Position numbers and translations under genes: made by a program
Assembly (NCBI GenBank): GCA_963853835.1
Contig: OY970824.1
Span: forward strand, 2,919,001-2,983,000
Length of the DNA: 64,000 nucleotides
From: Calendula officinalis
Taxonomy: Eukaryota; Streptophyta; Magnoliopsida; Asterales; Asteraceae
Direction of reading: 5' to 3'
Part shown: piece after piece, positions 56,201-64,000 of the stretch
How the letters are laid out: each line of letters begins with the position of its first letter
Position numbering within the stretch: the stretch's first letter is position 1
Notes under the pieces: generated by a model
Database searches by the model: none
What the model saw: the letters and a program-made list of their open reading frames with translations, nothing else
What the model was told of the DNA's origin: nothing

Positions 56201-56760
56201 GTGATGATCACACATGAATTGTTTTTGAGGTAGTCCAATGACCAGATTTCTTTTTACTAAATTATTCATGTTTTTAAAATTTGTGTGACACATCCTTCTG
56301 TGCCATAGTTCTGATTCAGTGGTGTTTGCCTTGGATATAAAACAGTTGACCTCATTTGTAGAAATGAGTTCTCCCCCTATATCTAGGCAATACACATTGT
56401 TTCTCCTTGGAGTTCTTAAAACAACATATTTTTCATCTAAAATAAAGTCAGGAGAAAGAATGATGCACTCAATGTCTGTGAAAAGAATTTTGTTCTTTTT
56501 ATCTCAAACTTGAGACACACTGACAAGATTGTATTTTAGTTCAGCTACATAAAATACATCATCAAAGGTAATTTTGCCATTAGTAACAGTACATTTACCT
56601 GTAATCTTACCTCCTTGGGGATTCTCACCAAAAGCCACATATCCTCCATCAAATGACTTGAAATCTTTAAGAATTTGCAGATTTCCAGTCATGTGCCTTG
56701 AGCATCCACTATCAATATGCCATGTTCTTCCTTCTTCTGGGATCTGAATGCTCTGCACAA
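53246..56760 (-). pseudogene. copia pol (protease, integrase, RT, RNase H) with nonsense codons
   Basis: In element sense: aspartic protease motif WHIDSGCSRHMTG, then an in-frame TGA near 56503 after SVSQV; GAG-pre-integrase zinc motif (LWHRRMCHTN, later CDHHCVACLKGK); integrase with Asp in HMDLFGPT, Asp in RCDNGTEF and Glu in NGVAERRN; an Asn/Ser/Thr linker; RT starting KARLVAQGYTQEEGIDY, with TAA after LYGNIE (54407) and TAA before IYVDDIIFGS (near 54195); RNase H with YTDSDYGG, STAEAEYVAAS and DNQSAI. The RT active motif YVDD is present. Three stops make it non-autonomous. Confidence 0.9.
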
Positions 56761-56772
56761 TAGAGTAAAGGA

Positions 56773-59340
56773 TTAGTTAAGTTTGGGAACCCAAGCTTTA
56801 TATGTCTTGGGTTCATCCTTTGAGAAATAAGCTTTTGGAGTTTTAACTTTAAACCTTTTTGGTACCCATACTTGTTTAGTACTGGTGTTTTGGTTTACTA
56901 CTGCCATTTTGAAAGTATTACTGGTGTGGGTATTTCCTACTGATCTTGGTTTATACCCGTGATTTTTTGCTTTTGAATACTTTACTACTGATGGACCAGT
57001 AGTATTTGGGTACTTACCATGTTTAGAATGACCAGTAGTGTTTTTAGGGTTGTCACCAGTAGTATTTTTGAAAGTTGTTTTGGGAGCAGTAGTATTTTTG
57101 AAATTAGGGTTTTTACCAGTAGTATTCTTGTATTTGTACCAAACAGCATTATAATTATGATTAACACTAGTATTAAAGTTGTTAAAATTTCTACTGGTGT
57201 TGGAAAATTTAAAATATTGTTTATTTTGAGTGGATTTTCCATTGTTCTTGAAGTAATTGCTGTTCTTTGGGCTTCCAACTCTTCTGTTTTGCACAAATCT
57301 TGGTGCACTTCTTCCAAATCTTGGAGTTTCAGCAATTGGAGTTTTTATTTTATTTACTACTGAAGGATCAGTAGTATTTTTTAACTTTTGATTTTTAGTA
57401 TTTTCTTTAAAAATTTTAAATTCTTTTAACTCTTTGCAGTTTATTGGATTGTAGTGACAATCCTTTGCTAAATGGTTCACTTTGTTGCAAATAACACATT
57501 TTAATTTTTTATCTTGAGCCTTTATGATTTTTCTTTGTTCTAAGAGTTGGTTCCTATTTCTTTGGTTTCCCCTTTTTAGAATTTTGGGTATATTTTCTGC
57601 ATTATATTTAGGAGAATCATTTGGACTTTGAGCTGTGTGAAAACTTGTATCAATTGATTTTGGTGATTCAGTTTGAGAAATTGTAAATTCAATTGATTGA
57701 TCGTCATCAGAAGAATCATTTGATTCAGATGGTTCATTAGGTGATTCAGTTTGATCTTCAGTTTTTAATTCATTAATAATTCTTTCTGAACTGTTTTTAA
57801 GTGGTGGAATGAATTTATGTGGAGGTGGTACAGCATGATATCCCACCCCATGAACAACCTTTTCTGTAGTTTGATTATTAGTTAATTCATCTAGAATTTT
57901 AGTGCTTCTTTCAAACTTTTTAATTGTTAATTTATTTTGTTCAATTTCAAGCTGACATTCTTCTAATTTACTTGTTAGTTCTTTATTTTTTGTTTCATAA
58001 AACTCTTTCTCATCCACAGCCTGAAGCAATTCTTCCTTGATCCGTTGATCAATCATCTTGTACACCTTTATTTGATGTTCTTGATCAACAATCACACTAT
58101 CAAACTCATGATTTCTTCTGACTGCTTTTGCTAAATCTTCATTTAATTTATTGTTTTCTTTTTCTAAGTTTTTAACAATTTTAGCACATTCAGAAGTACA
58201 AGGTTTAGGTTTTACCTCAGTTTTGTTGTCAGTAAAGGCCATGAGAGCTTGATTTTGAGCATGCTCTTCTGCTTGGAAGCTCCAGTCATATCCTTGTCCT
58301 TGTTGTGAAACAAGAGCAGTTGATTTTGATCTTTTGTCTGGTTGAGGACATTCTTTTGCAAAGTGACCAAGGTTGTTACAGTTGTAACATTTGACTTTAG
58401 TTTTGTCAAATCCAGCTTTGTCACCTTTGTTGAAGTTGAGGCTTGTCCTACCAGTTCTCTTTAAGAATCTTTTTGTCCTTAGGCTCAGCATAGCCATCTG
58501 CCATTTAAGATCCATCTCCTCAAGATCATCTGGGTTCAATTGTTCCAAGTCATCACTAATCAATGCAGTATGCACATGACTAGTGAAGAAGGATTCTCTT
58601 GCAGCATCCTCAGAATCTGCAGCCTTTCCTGTGAAGGTTTCCTGACCTTGACCTGTACTAGAGACAAATGCAGCATTATTAGAAGAAATAGAAGGGTTCT
58701 TTTGGTTTACCTCAGTTTCAAACACTCTGAGATTATTGTAGAGTTCATCCAACTCCTTTTCTTCTAGAGCATCTCTTTGTCTATATACCACTGTATACAT
58801 GGCCCATTCTTCACTAAGGGATCTTAGGAACTTCATATTGACATCTTCTTGATCCATCTTAACCCCGACCTGGTTAAGTTCACCAATTAGTTTGTTGAAT
58901 CTGTCAAACACTTGAGTGAGTGTTTCATTTGGTTTTCCTTTGAAGTTTTCAAAGTCTTGTTTGAGAACAGACTTCATGTTCCTCTTGGTGCTCTTAGTCC
59001 CAACGAATCTCTTCTCCAGTGCTTCCCATAGTATTTTTGCATCATCATATTCAACAAAGAGATGTTGATAATCGTTAGGAATGGCCAGTAATAAAGTGCT
59101 TAGAGTTTTGAGTTCGATGCCCTTGTCCTTCTTTTCCTTCTCACACTTAAGTTTGTCTGCCTCAGTTACAGAGCTACTTGCTTGACCAGGACCAGTTTTG
59201 TTTCCTTCAAGGACAACTTCCCACATAGAATAATCTGTAATAAGCATGTATTGCTTAATACGATTTTTCCACATCCCAAAGTTGTTGGGAGTGAGTATAG
59301 GAATTTTGTTGGCCTGGGTGCTTTCATTATTATCAGTCAT
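56773..59340 (-). CDS. copia gag polyprotein, 855 aa
   Basis: Intact frame from the first ATG after the primer site. UBN2-type gag domain (residues about 10-240, with LTPNNFGMWKNRIKQYML), two zinc knuckles: CYNCNNLGHFAKEC and CVICNKVNHLAKDC (CX2CX4HX4C), a coiled-coil stretch between them, and a C-terminal region with repeated NTTG tetrapeptides encoded by the ACTACTG motif. Ends WVPKLN then stop; protease follows in a different frame. Confidence 0.92.
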   Translation of the reverse strand: MTDNNESTQANKIPILTPNNFGMWKNRIKQYMLITDYSMWEVVLEGNKTGPGQASSSVTEADKLKCEKEKKDKGIELKTLSTLLLAIPNDYQHLFVEYDDAKILWEALEKRFVGTKSTKRNMKSVLKQDFENFKGKPNETLTQVFDRFNKLIGELNQVGVKMDQEDVNMKFLRSLSEEWAMYTVVYRQRDALEEKELDELYNNLRVFETEVNQKNPSISSNNAAFVSSTGQGQETFTGKAADSEDAARESFFTSHVHTALISDDLEQLNPDDLEEMDLKWQMAMLSLRTKRFLKRTGRTSLNFNKGDKAGFDKTKVKCYNCNNLGHFAKECPQPDKRSKSTALVSQQGQGYDWSFQAEEHAQNQALMAFTDNKTEVKPKPCTSECAKIVKNLEKENNKLNEDLAKAVRRNHEFDSVIVDQEHQIKVYKMIDQRIKEELLQAVDEKEFYETKNKELTSKLEECQLEIEQNKLTIKKFERSTKILDELTNNQTTEKVVHGVGYHAVPPPHKFIPPLKNSSERIINELKTEDQTESPNEPSESNDSSDDDQSIEFTISQTESPKSIDTSFHTAQSPNDSPKYNAENIPKILKRGNQRNRNQLLEQRKIIKAQDKKLKCVICNKVNHLAKDCHYNPINCKELKEFKIFKENTKNQKLKNTTDPSVVNKIKTPIAETPRFGRSAPRFVQNRRVGSPKNSNYFKNNGKSTQNKQYFKFSNTSRNFNNFNTSVNHNYNAVWYKYKNTTGKNPNFKNTTAPKTTFKNTTGDNPKNTTGHSKHGKYPNTTGPSVVKYSKAKNHGYKPRSVGNTHTSNTFKMAVVNQNTSTKQVWVPKRFKVKTPKAYFSKDEPKTYKAWVPKLN

Positions 59341-59412
59341 GATTAATAATGTGTGTTTTAAAGATTAAAACTTTTTGTTGTTCTTAACAAATAGTAGATC
59401 TAGAAGCAAGTA

Positions 59413-59424
59413 GCTCTGATACCA
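59413..59424 (-). promoter_or_regulatory. Primer-binding site (initiator tRNA-Met)
   Basis: GCTCTGATACCA on the plus strand, i.e. TGGTATCAGAGC in element sense, two bases from the 5' LTR end. Confidence 0.95.
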
Positions 59425-59426
59425 CT

Positions 59427-60047
59427 TGTCAGGATCGATTAACTATAGAGAAGTTAATAAACACCTTTAGATCTAATTGAATATAGAAGTTGCAGCGGAT
59501 CAACACTATATCAATGTAATTAAGAACAATGAACTGTAAATAATATGCGAAAGTATTAAGAACACAGTTTCACAAAAAGCTTCAATGTATATTATTGAGT
59601 TAACAATACACACGTACGTTTACAATTCGTAAGGAACTTATTTATAATAGTCCTTGAAGCTAAACTATTTACCCTAGTTATTCTAGGACTTGATTTACAT
59701 CGAATAATAAAAATATACATTGATTTACATTCTATAACTATCTATACGAAGATCTCGGACTTGATATTCTTCAAAAACGCGTATCAGTAGTAAAACTCAT
59801 CACCATTAGTAAATGTGTAACATCAGTAGTAAATCTGGTGATCAGTAGTAAGTCCAGAAACCATCGTCAGTAGTAACTACTAATGATCAGTAGTATCTTC
59901 AATCTGTGCATGATCAGTAGTAACTTTAGTTATACTATACACCAGTATCAACTTCTTCAGTAGTAACATGTTCTGCCCCATCAGTACTAAGTATGTCAGT
60001 ACTAACTGCAGCATCAGTATTAAGTTGATCTGTGTTTTGTTCTAACA
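59427..60047 (-). repeat. 5' LTR of full-length copia element
   Basis: 621 bp. The only difference I see from the 3' LTR is CACCATTAGTAAA here against CACCAGTAGTAAA there, which destroys one of the octamers. Confidence 0.95.
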
Positions 60048-60103
60048 GTAATGAAAGTTGAGTGCATCTTTTCATTTCCTTATCTAATTAAACATTAAAT
60101 TAA

Positions 60104-60423
60104 ATATTTCCTAATTTCAAAATAAGTGATAAACTTTCCATTTTGGAGTATTTTTTTAATAAGTAATACACTTTGAAAACTTACTATATTTGGTAATAGG
60201 TAGTGGGGTCCACACCCACTAACTATCTCCTTTAAAATAGTGATAAAACACATTTATCCTTACTTTTACTTTTACACATCATTAAATTCACTTTAATCAA
60301 TATACGTGTGGCTCATCATCTACTAACTATCTAATTTAATCTAATTAACTTTTATTATCATATTTTCCTAAAAAACCGTGAACTTCAAAGTGTATCACTT
60401 ATTTTTAAACGGATGAAGTATTA
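60104..60423. mobile_element. Foldback MITE, degenerate copy of TACTTCCTCCGT family
   Basis: ATTTCCTAATTTCAAAATAA at left and TTAAACGGATGAAGTATTA at right are decayed terminal repeats; the interior keeps CTTACTTTTACTTTTA, the inverse of the family core. Confidence 0.65.
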
Positions 60424-60472
60424 ATATAAAAATGAATCATAATCATATAATGTTAGTACTATCAAATCTACA

Positions 60473-60888
60473 TATACTTCCTCCGTTTCAAATTTTTTTT
60501 TTTTGAACGGCCAACTTTAAATTAAAAAACAACTAGCAAGATGCTAGAAGGAGAGTACAACAACAAGGAATTAGAAACAAGACATAGGAGAAGAACACCA
60601 ATTAGACCATCTATTAGCTAAAAGTGACACAAATTGGATTATACGTTTTTTGAGACAAAAGATTGTAAGATTAAATGACATATTTAATGAGTAATGGGTC
60701 CCACACATTTTGATTAAAGTGAGTTTAATGATGTTTAAAAGTAAAAGTAAGGGTAAATTAGTCTTTTTACTTTATTAAAGGAGATAGTTAGTGGTATGAG
60801 TCATAAGAAAAGTTTTAAATTGTGTCATTTATTTTGAAACACCTGAAAATGAAAAGTGTGTAACCTATTTTGAAACGTAGGAAGCATA
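60473..60888. mobile_element. Foldback MITE, TACTTCCTCCGTTTC family, with an insertion
   Basis: TACTTCCTCCGTTTCAAA at left and GAAACGTAGGAAGCATA at right. The element would be about 290 bp but is interrupted at 60493-60620 by a T-run-led sequence. Confidence 0.7.
60493..60620 (-). mobile_element. SINE-like retroposon nested in MITE
   Basis: A run of about 12 T then GAACGGCCAACTTTAAATT starts a 128-bp insert between the left arm (GTTTCAAA) and the continuing arm (AAGTGACACAAATTGG) of the host MITE. A T-run plus GAACGGC also starts at 30809. The T-run would be the A-tail of a minus-strand retroposon. Confidence 0.45.
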
Positions 60889-61025
60889 TAATTTGAGTTT
60901 TATCATAAATATTTTTAATAAATTCACATATCTATCTGTTGGAGGATATTTGTATTAGCATTTTTGAAGAGAAAAAAAAAAGTACAAACAAGAGGATAAT
61001 TCACATTATTTTTGTAATATTGAAA

Positions 61026-61616
61026 TCAATGTTTTCAAAACCGGGTTCAACGGAGCGAACAGGGCCCAAGTGCTTGGACCGGTCAGACTATAGCGTTTCA
61101 ATGGGTAGTCCCGAACTGGTAAAAACCAGCCTATTTTGAGTCAAACTGGGGTTGAACCGGTGACCCGATTTACATACACATAACCCCATACATGTAAAAC
61201 CCAGATAAATTAAGGTGTTGGTGATTTCACTTATAGTAGAGTAACATTGGTATGGAATAATTCATAGAGTAATGTGGGATGAATCCGGACTTTAGAAAAA
61301 AATGTAACTTCCTGGAGTCGATACATTTACATCGTCTATTACGCTTTTAATTTTTTAATTGATGTCTACTTCTGAATCGGTCTATAGAATTTTTCATAGG
61401 TTTAGAAATCAAACTTGTTGATTTTGCTAGAAATAGTTTTGGAAATTTTTTGATTTATTACAATATTTGTTTTTTATATTTATATATCTTTTACGTAATT
61501 AGTTTATCATTAATACCTAATAATATTATAATTTGATTCAACCGGTATAACCAGTTCAATCGTTTTAAAGGTATCAGCTGGTTCAGTTCAAAACCCGAGC
61601 TATAAAACATTTGAAA
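61026..61616. mobile_element. MITE with AACCGG-type ends (hAT-like)
   Basis: CAATGTTTTCAAAACCGGGT at left faces AAAACCCGAGCTATAAAACA at right as imperfect inverted arms, with CCGGT/ACCGG words through the interior. Ends approximate. Confidence 0.45.
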
Positions 61617-61896
61617 TGATGGGTTATAAGCGTGACATGCATTTTTATGTATTTATATAAATCTACTAATATTATTATGCTACGTACATATCCAAGTCAC
61701 CCTTCTCAAATAATCTACTAATTTTTATATATTTGTTTATTTACTTGTTTACCCTTCTCAAATATATCATATGGATTGAATATTTACAAATAAGTTACAA
61801 GTTTCAACCTAAAACATTTGAGGTTTCATATTGTTACTTAGAACAACCAACCCTATACCCTCCATCTTTATCACACACAAAATTTACAAATATATT

Positions 61897-61926
61897 ATAC
61901 ACCTCTCTCTCTCTCTCTCTCTCTCC
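61897..61926 (+). promoter_or_regulatory. (CT)n leader/promoter tract of the OSR-like gene
   Basis: About 13 CT units following ATATATTATACAC, a TATA-like element near 61880. CT tracts in this position are common in plant 5' UTRs. Confidence 0.5.
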
Positions 61927-62088
61927 ACCGTCCACAAACAACTTTCATGCATATGTTTCGATCAATAATAACCGATTTTTTAGTTATATAACTCGGTCAA
62001 ATATGATGGTGTTGAGTACATCAATTAAGGCACCATTTTCAAGAATCAGCAAGAGTCAACTACTAATCAGTCACTAATTAATAAGAGG

Positions 62089-62289
62089 TTGATGAAGATG
62101 AAGTTAGGGTGGTCTTTTGGTTTGATGGCGGTGGCAATGATGGTGGTGCTTGCGGTGTTGCTGGTTATTCTCCCGTTGTTATTGCCGCCGCTTCCACCGC
62201 CTCCACAACTGCTTCTATTGATTCCGGTTGTTGTATTCATGTTTCTTCTTCTTTTCTTAGCTTGTACACCATCTATGGCCCCACCCTAA
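62089..62289 (+). CDS. Small ARGOS/OSR-domain membrane protein, 66 aa
   Basis: Two hydrophobic helices flank a proline-rich turn: a first Leu/Val-rich span, then LLLPPLPPPPQLLLLIPVVV, then a second Leu/Phe-rich span ending ACTPSMAPP. The order hydrophobic - LPPLPPPP - hydrophobic is the OSR signature of ARGOS, ARL and OSR1/2, ER-associated proteins that promote organ growth and dampen ethylene response. Usual family members have a longer N-terminus (about 80-135 aa); the upstream frame does not extend this one. Other start codons at 62095 or 62101 are possible. The CT-rich leader upstream supports a real transcript. Confidence 0.7.
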   Translation: MMKMKLGWSFGLMAVAMMVVLAVLLVILPLLLPPLPPPPQLLLLIPVVVFMFLLLFLACTPSMAPP

Positions 62290-63240
62290 ACGTCCTCGTT
62301 TAATCTGTCTAAACCATGCAAATATGCAATGAATCTGGCAGGCAGGCCGAACACTCCATAAAATAAAATAAAAAAAGAGTTTGAATTTTTTGGATCAGTG
62401 TCGTTCTTCATATATAATATAACACACACATGTATCTTTTAATCCTTTTTAATTGTACGATTTAATTAAACTTTTATTAAATAGCTTAGTCTTCGATTTT
62501 GATTAATTTGATATATGTTTAATTAGTTTATGTAGTTTATTTTACGTTTTAAGAATTGTAAAACAAGTTTAATTTTTTATATATTATTAATATTTTATAA
62601 CCATCCGCTTTACCCTCTGTTTTGGGTGAAGATGCAATGTTCCAAACTTTATCTACATTTTGATTAGTTGTTTTTTCTAATTAAATTCCCATAAAAAATC
62701 AGTTAGCTTCATTAAATTTATGACCCGTACGTTCCAATATTGCTCATTGTGGCATAAGCATCATAAGAATAACCTTTTAGCACATCTGGAAATTCTGAAA
62801 ATCTTGTGTTTAAGATGCCAAGAAGCCCAACCTTACCACGCTTCACGCTTGTTTATCGGATCATGAATGTATCTTATTTTTTTGGGTCTTTAATAGGATA
62901 AATGAGCTATTGTTAATTGGGCTAGTTGGCTTTGTAATCCCAAGCTCGCATAGACCAATTGATGTACTATTTCTCATCCCTCTAGCCCCTTGCTAGGGCG
63001 ATTTTAATTTACATATCCCATTTTCCGTTTTAAAAATTATAGCATCATAAAGAGATCGTATTACTTGATAAACATTTGTTGTATATATTTCGATTATCGT
63101 ATTTAGTATTTTCTTGAAGTGATCCTAGTTTTGGGGTTTGAAAATTTGGAATAAATCTCCTTCCGCTATGTTTTCTGGTAAAACCGTTTGCAAACGCCAA
63201 CACCATCAATACAATATTATTATTTTTATAATGTTAACCC
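62290..63240. other. 3' flank of the OSR-like gene, nothing recognised
   Basis: AAATAAAATAAAAA near 62360 could serve polyadenylation. No other feature. Confidence 0.35.
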
Positions 63241-63503
63241 ATAACAAACCATAGACCCTCCTAAAAATCCAAACCCATTTCTCTAAAAGACCCATTTATA
63301 AGCCCGTTAAATTCCAATATTTAAACCCGGAATGAATTTTTTAGTTCAGATCAGTTCGGTTTCGGAGTAAGTTCGGGTTTTTCAGCACAAATGTTCACCC
63401 CCTATCCGAGGACCGAAACTGAAAACCGAACCGATTACATGTTTCGGTTCGATTCAGTTTTTAGTTTGATTCGATTTTTTCATCCCAAATACTCACCCCT
63501 AAT
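63241..63503. repeat. hAT-like MITE remnant with AACCGAA sequence
   Basis: GAAACTGAAAACCGAACCGA and its partner TTCGGTTCGATTCAGTTTTT form an inverted pair, and the segment ends ACTCACCCCTAA, the inverse of TTAGGGGTGAG at 44081. Confidence 0.5.
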
Positions 63504-64000
63504 TAAGATGACCCACCAACTCTTTTGACAATGTCATCGATAACTCCAAGACCATATACTTTGGTTTAAACATAGTTATTCTTTAGACCAGAAGTCAACT
63601 CGAAACATTTCAAAATCGCCATCGAATACGTACAACATGTCAATTAGTCGTATGTACATTTATTCATGTTGATAAGCTCAAAATGTATATAAGTATATTT
63701 TTAGATGGTCGAATTGAAGTGATCAAAGTCATCTAAAATATATTTAAAATCTATCAGAACACTTAATTAAATAAAATCAGATCATAATATAGTTTTGTAA
63801 TTCTTGTAACTTTTAATCAATCAGAAAATTCAATCTCTAATAGGTTTCATTTTTCTTTAGCAGATTTAGTTCGAATTTTCGATCTAAGTCTATTTCTAGC
63901 TGGCTTGTCTCCTCGTCGAATTGCTTTTCTGCTTCAATTTGTATATTTTGATTGGTTAACGCAATTTTCCTTTGATTTTTTCTTCAAGTTTTAGACAAAC
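63504..64000. other. Intergenic to the window edge, nothing recognised
   Basis: A/T-rich; no gene or repeat assigned. Confidence 0.4.

Larger units (their letters stand above)
48531..60047 (-). mobile_element. Full-length Sirevirus-like Ty1/copia retrotransposon, 11.5 kb, TSD GTAAT
   Basis: GTAAT flanks both ends (48526-48530, 60048-60052). In element sense: 5' LTR 60047-59427, tRNA-Met primer site, gag (59340-56773), protease/integrase/RT/RNase H (about 56760-53246) in another frame, a spacer with a 13-copy CAGTAGTA array, an env-like ORF (52683-49200), PPT, and 3' LTR 49151-48531. Gene order (integrase before RT) is copia; the extra ORF after pol is the Sirevirus trait. The LTRs show one difference by eye over 621 bp, so insertion is recent, yet pol and the env-like ORF carry several inactivating changes. 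Confidence 0.95.

Noticed and set aside
57019..57363. 114-aa plus-strand ORF with Ser/Val repeats
   Set aside because: Antisense of the NTTG-repeat part of gag.
61733..62077. 114-aa ORF upstream of the OSR-like gene
   Set aside because: Runs through the TATA-like element and CT tract, so it is more likely promoter and leader than coding.

Overview
The window is nuclear DNA from a flowering plant. Genes are sparse, spliced and AT-rich in their introns, and they sit among many transposons. The repeat style, especially Ty1/copia elements with a large extra ORF after pol, plus the gene content point to a eudicot. I think a daisy-family (Asteraceae) relative is most likely; that is inference from memory of such elements, not a search.

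Layout, left to right. (1) 1-1.0 kb: 3' part of a PIF/Harbinger transposase. (2) 3.9-17.3 kb: a tandem array of three plus-strand bHLH genes of subgroup Ib (bHLH38/39/100/101-like, iron-deficiency regulators). Each has three exons at identical positions, and a duplicated upstream module carries G-boxes at copies 2 and 3. MITEs, a LINE remnant and a solo LTR lie between the copies. (3) 17.7-23.7 kb: a rearranged copia element flanked by the 5-bp duplication GAACC, with two inverted U5 ends, an intact 1141-aa env-like ORF and shuffled gag pieces. A 428-bp Helitron follows it. (4) 26.0-31.2 kb, minus strand: THIC (thiamin pyrimidine synthase, 644 aa) with a TPP riboswitch in its 3' UTR and a microsatellite-bearing 5'-UTR intron. 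(5) 33.4-36.0 kb: a single HINT3-like first exon, then a decayed multi-MBD pseudogene, then a Helitron 3' end. (6) 40.4-43.6 kb: a ten-exon CDC48C/NVL-like AAA ATPase, open throughout, but with the Walker B motif altered in both ATPase domains. (7) 48.5-60.0 kb, minus strand: an 11.5-kb Sirevirus-like copia element with 621-bp LTRs that differ at one base by eye, TSD GTAAT, PBS, PPT, gag, pol and an env-like ORF broken by stops and frameshifts. (8) 62.1 kb: a small ARGOS/OSR-domain protein gene. The rest is non-coding and rich in foldback elements.

The strongest unexplained signals are three. First, the octamer CAGTAGTA (TACTACTG in element sense) recurs through the LTRs, untranslated spacer and coding linkers of both copia copies, with a 13-copy array between pol and the env-like ORF. 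Second, the rearranged copy has inverted U5 ends inside a proper target-site duplication, so it was rearranged before it integrated. Third, the CDC48C-like gene keeps an open frame but has lost Walker B acidic residues in both domains.
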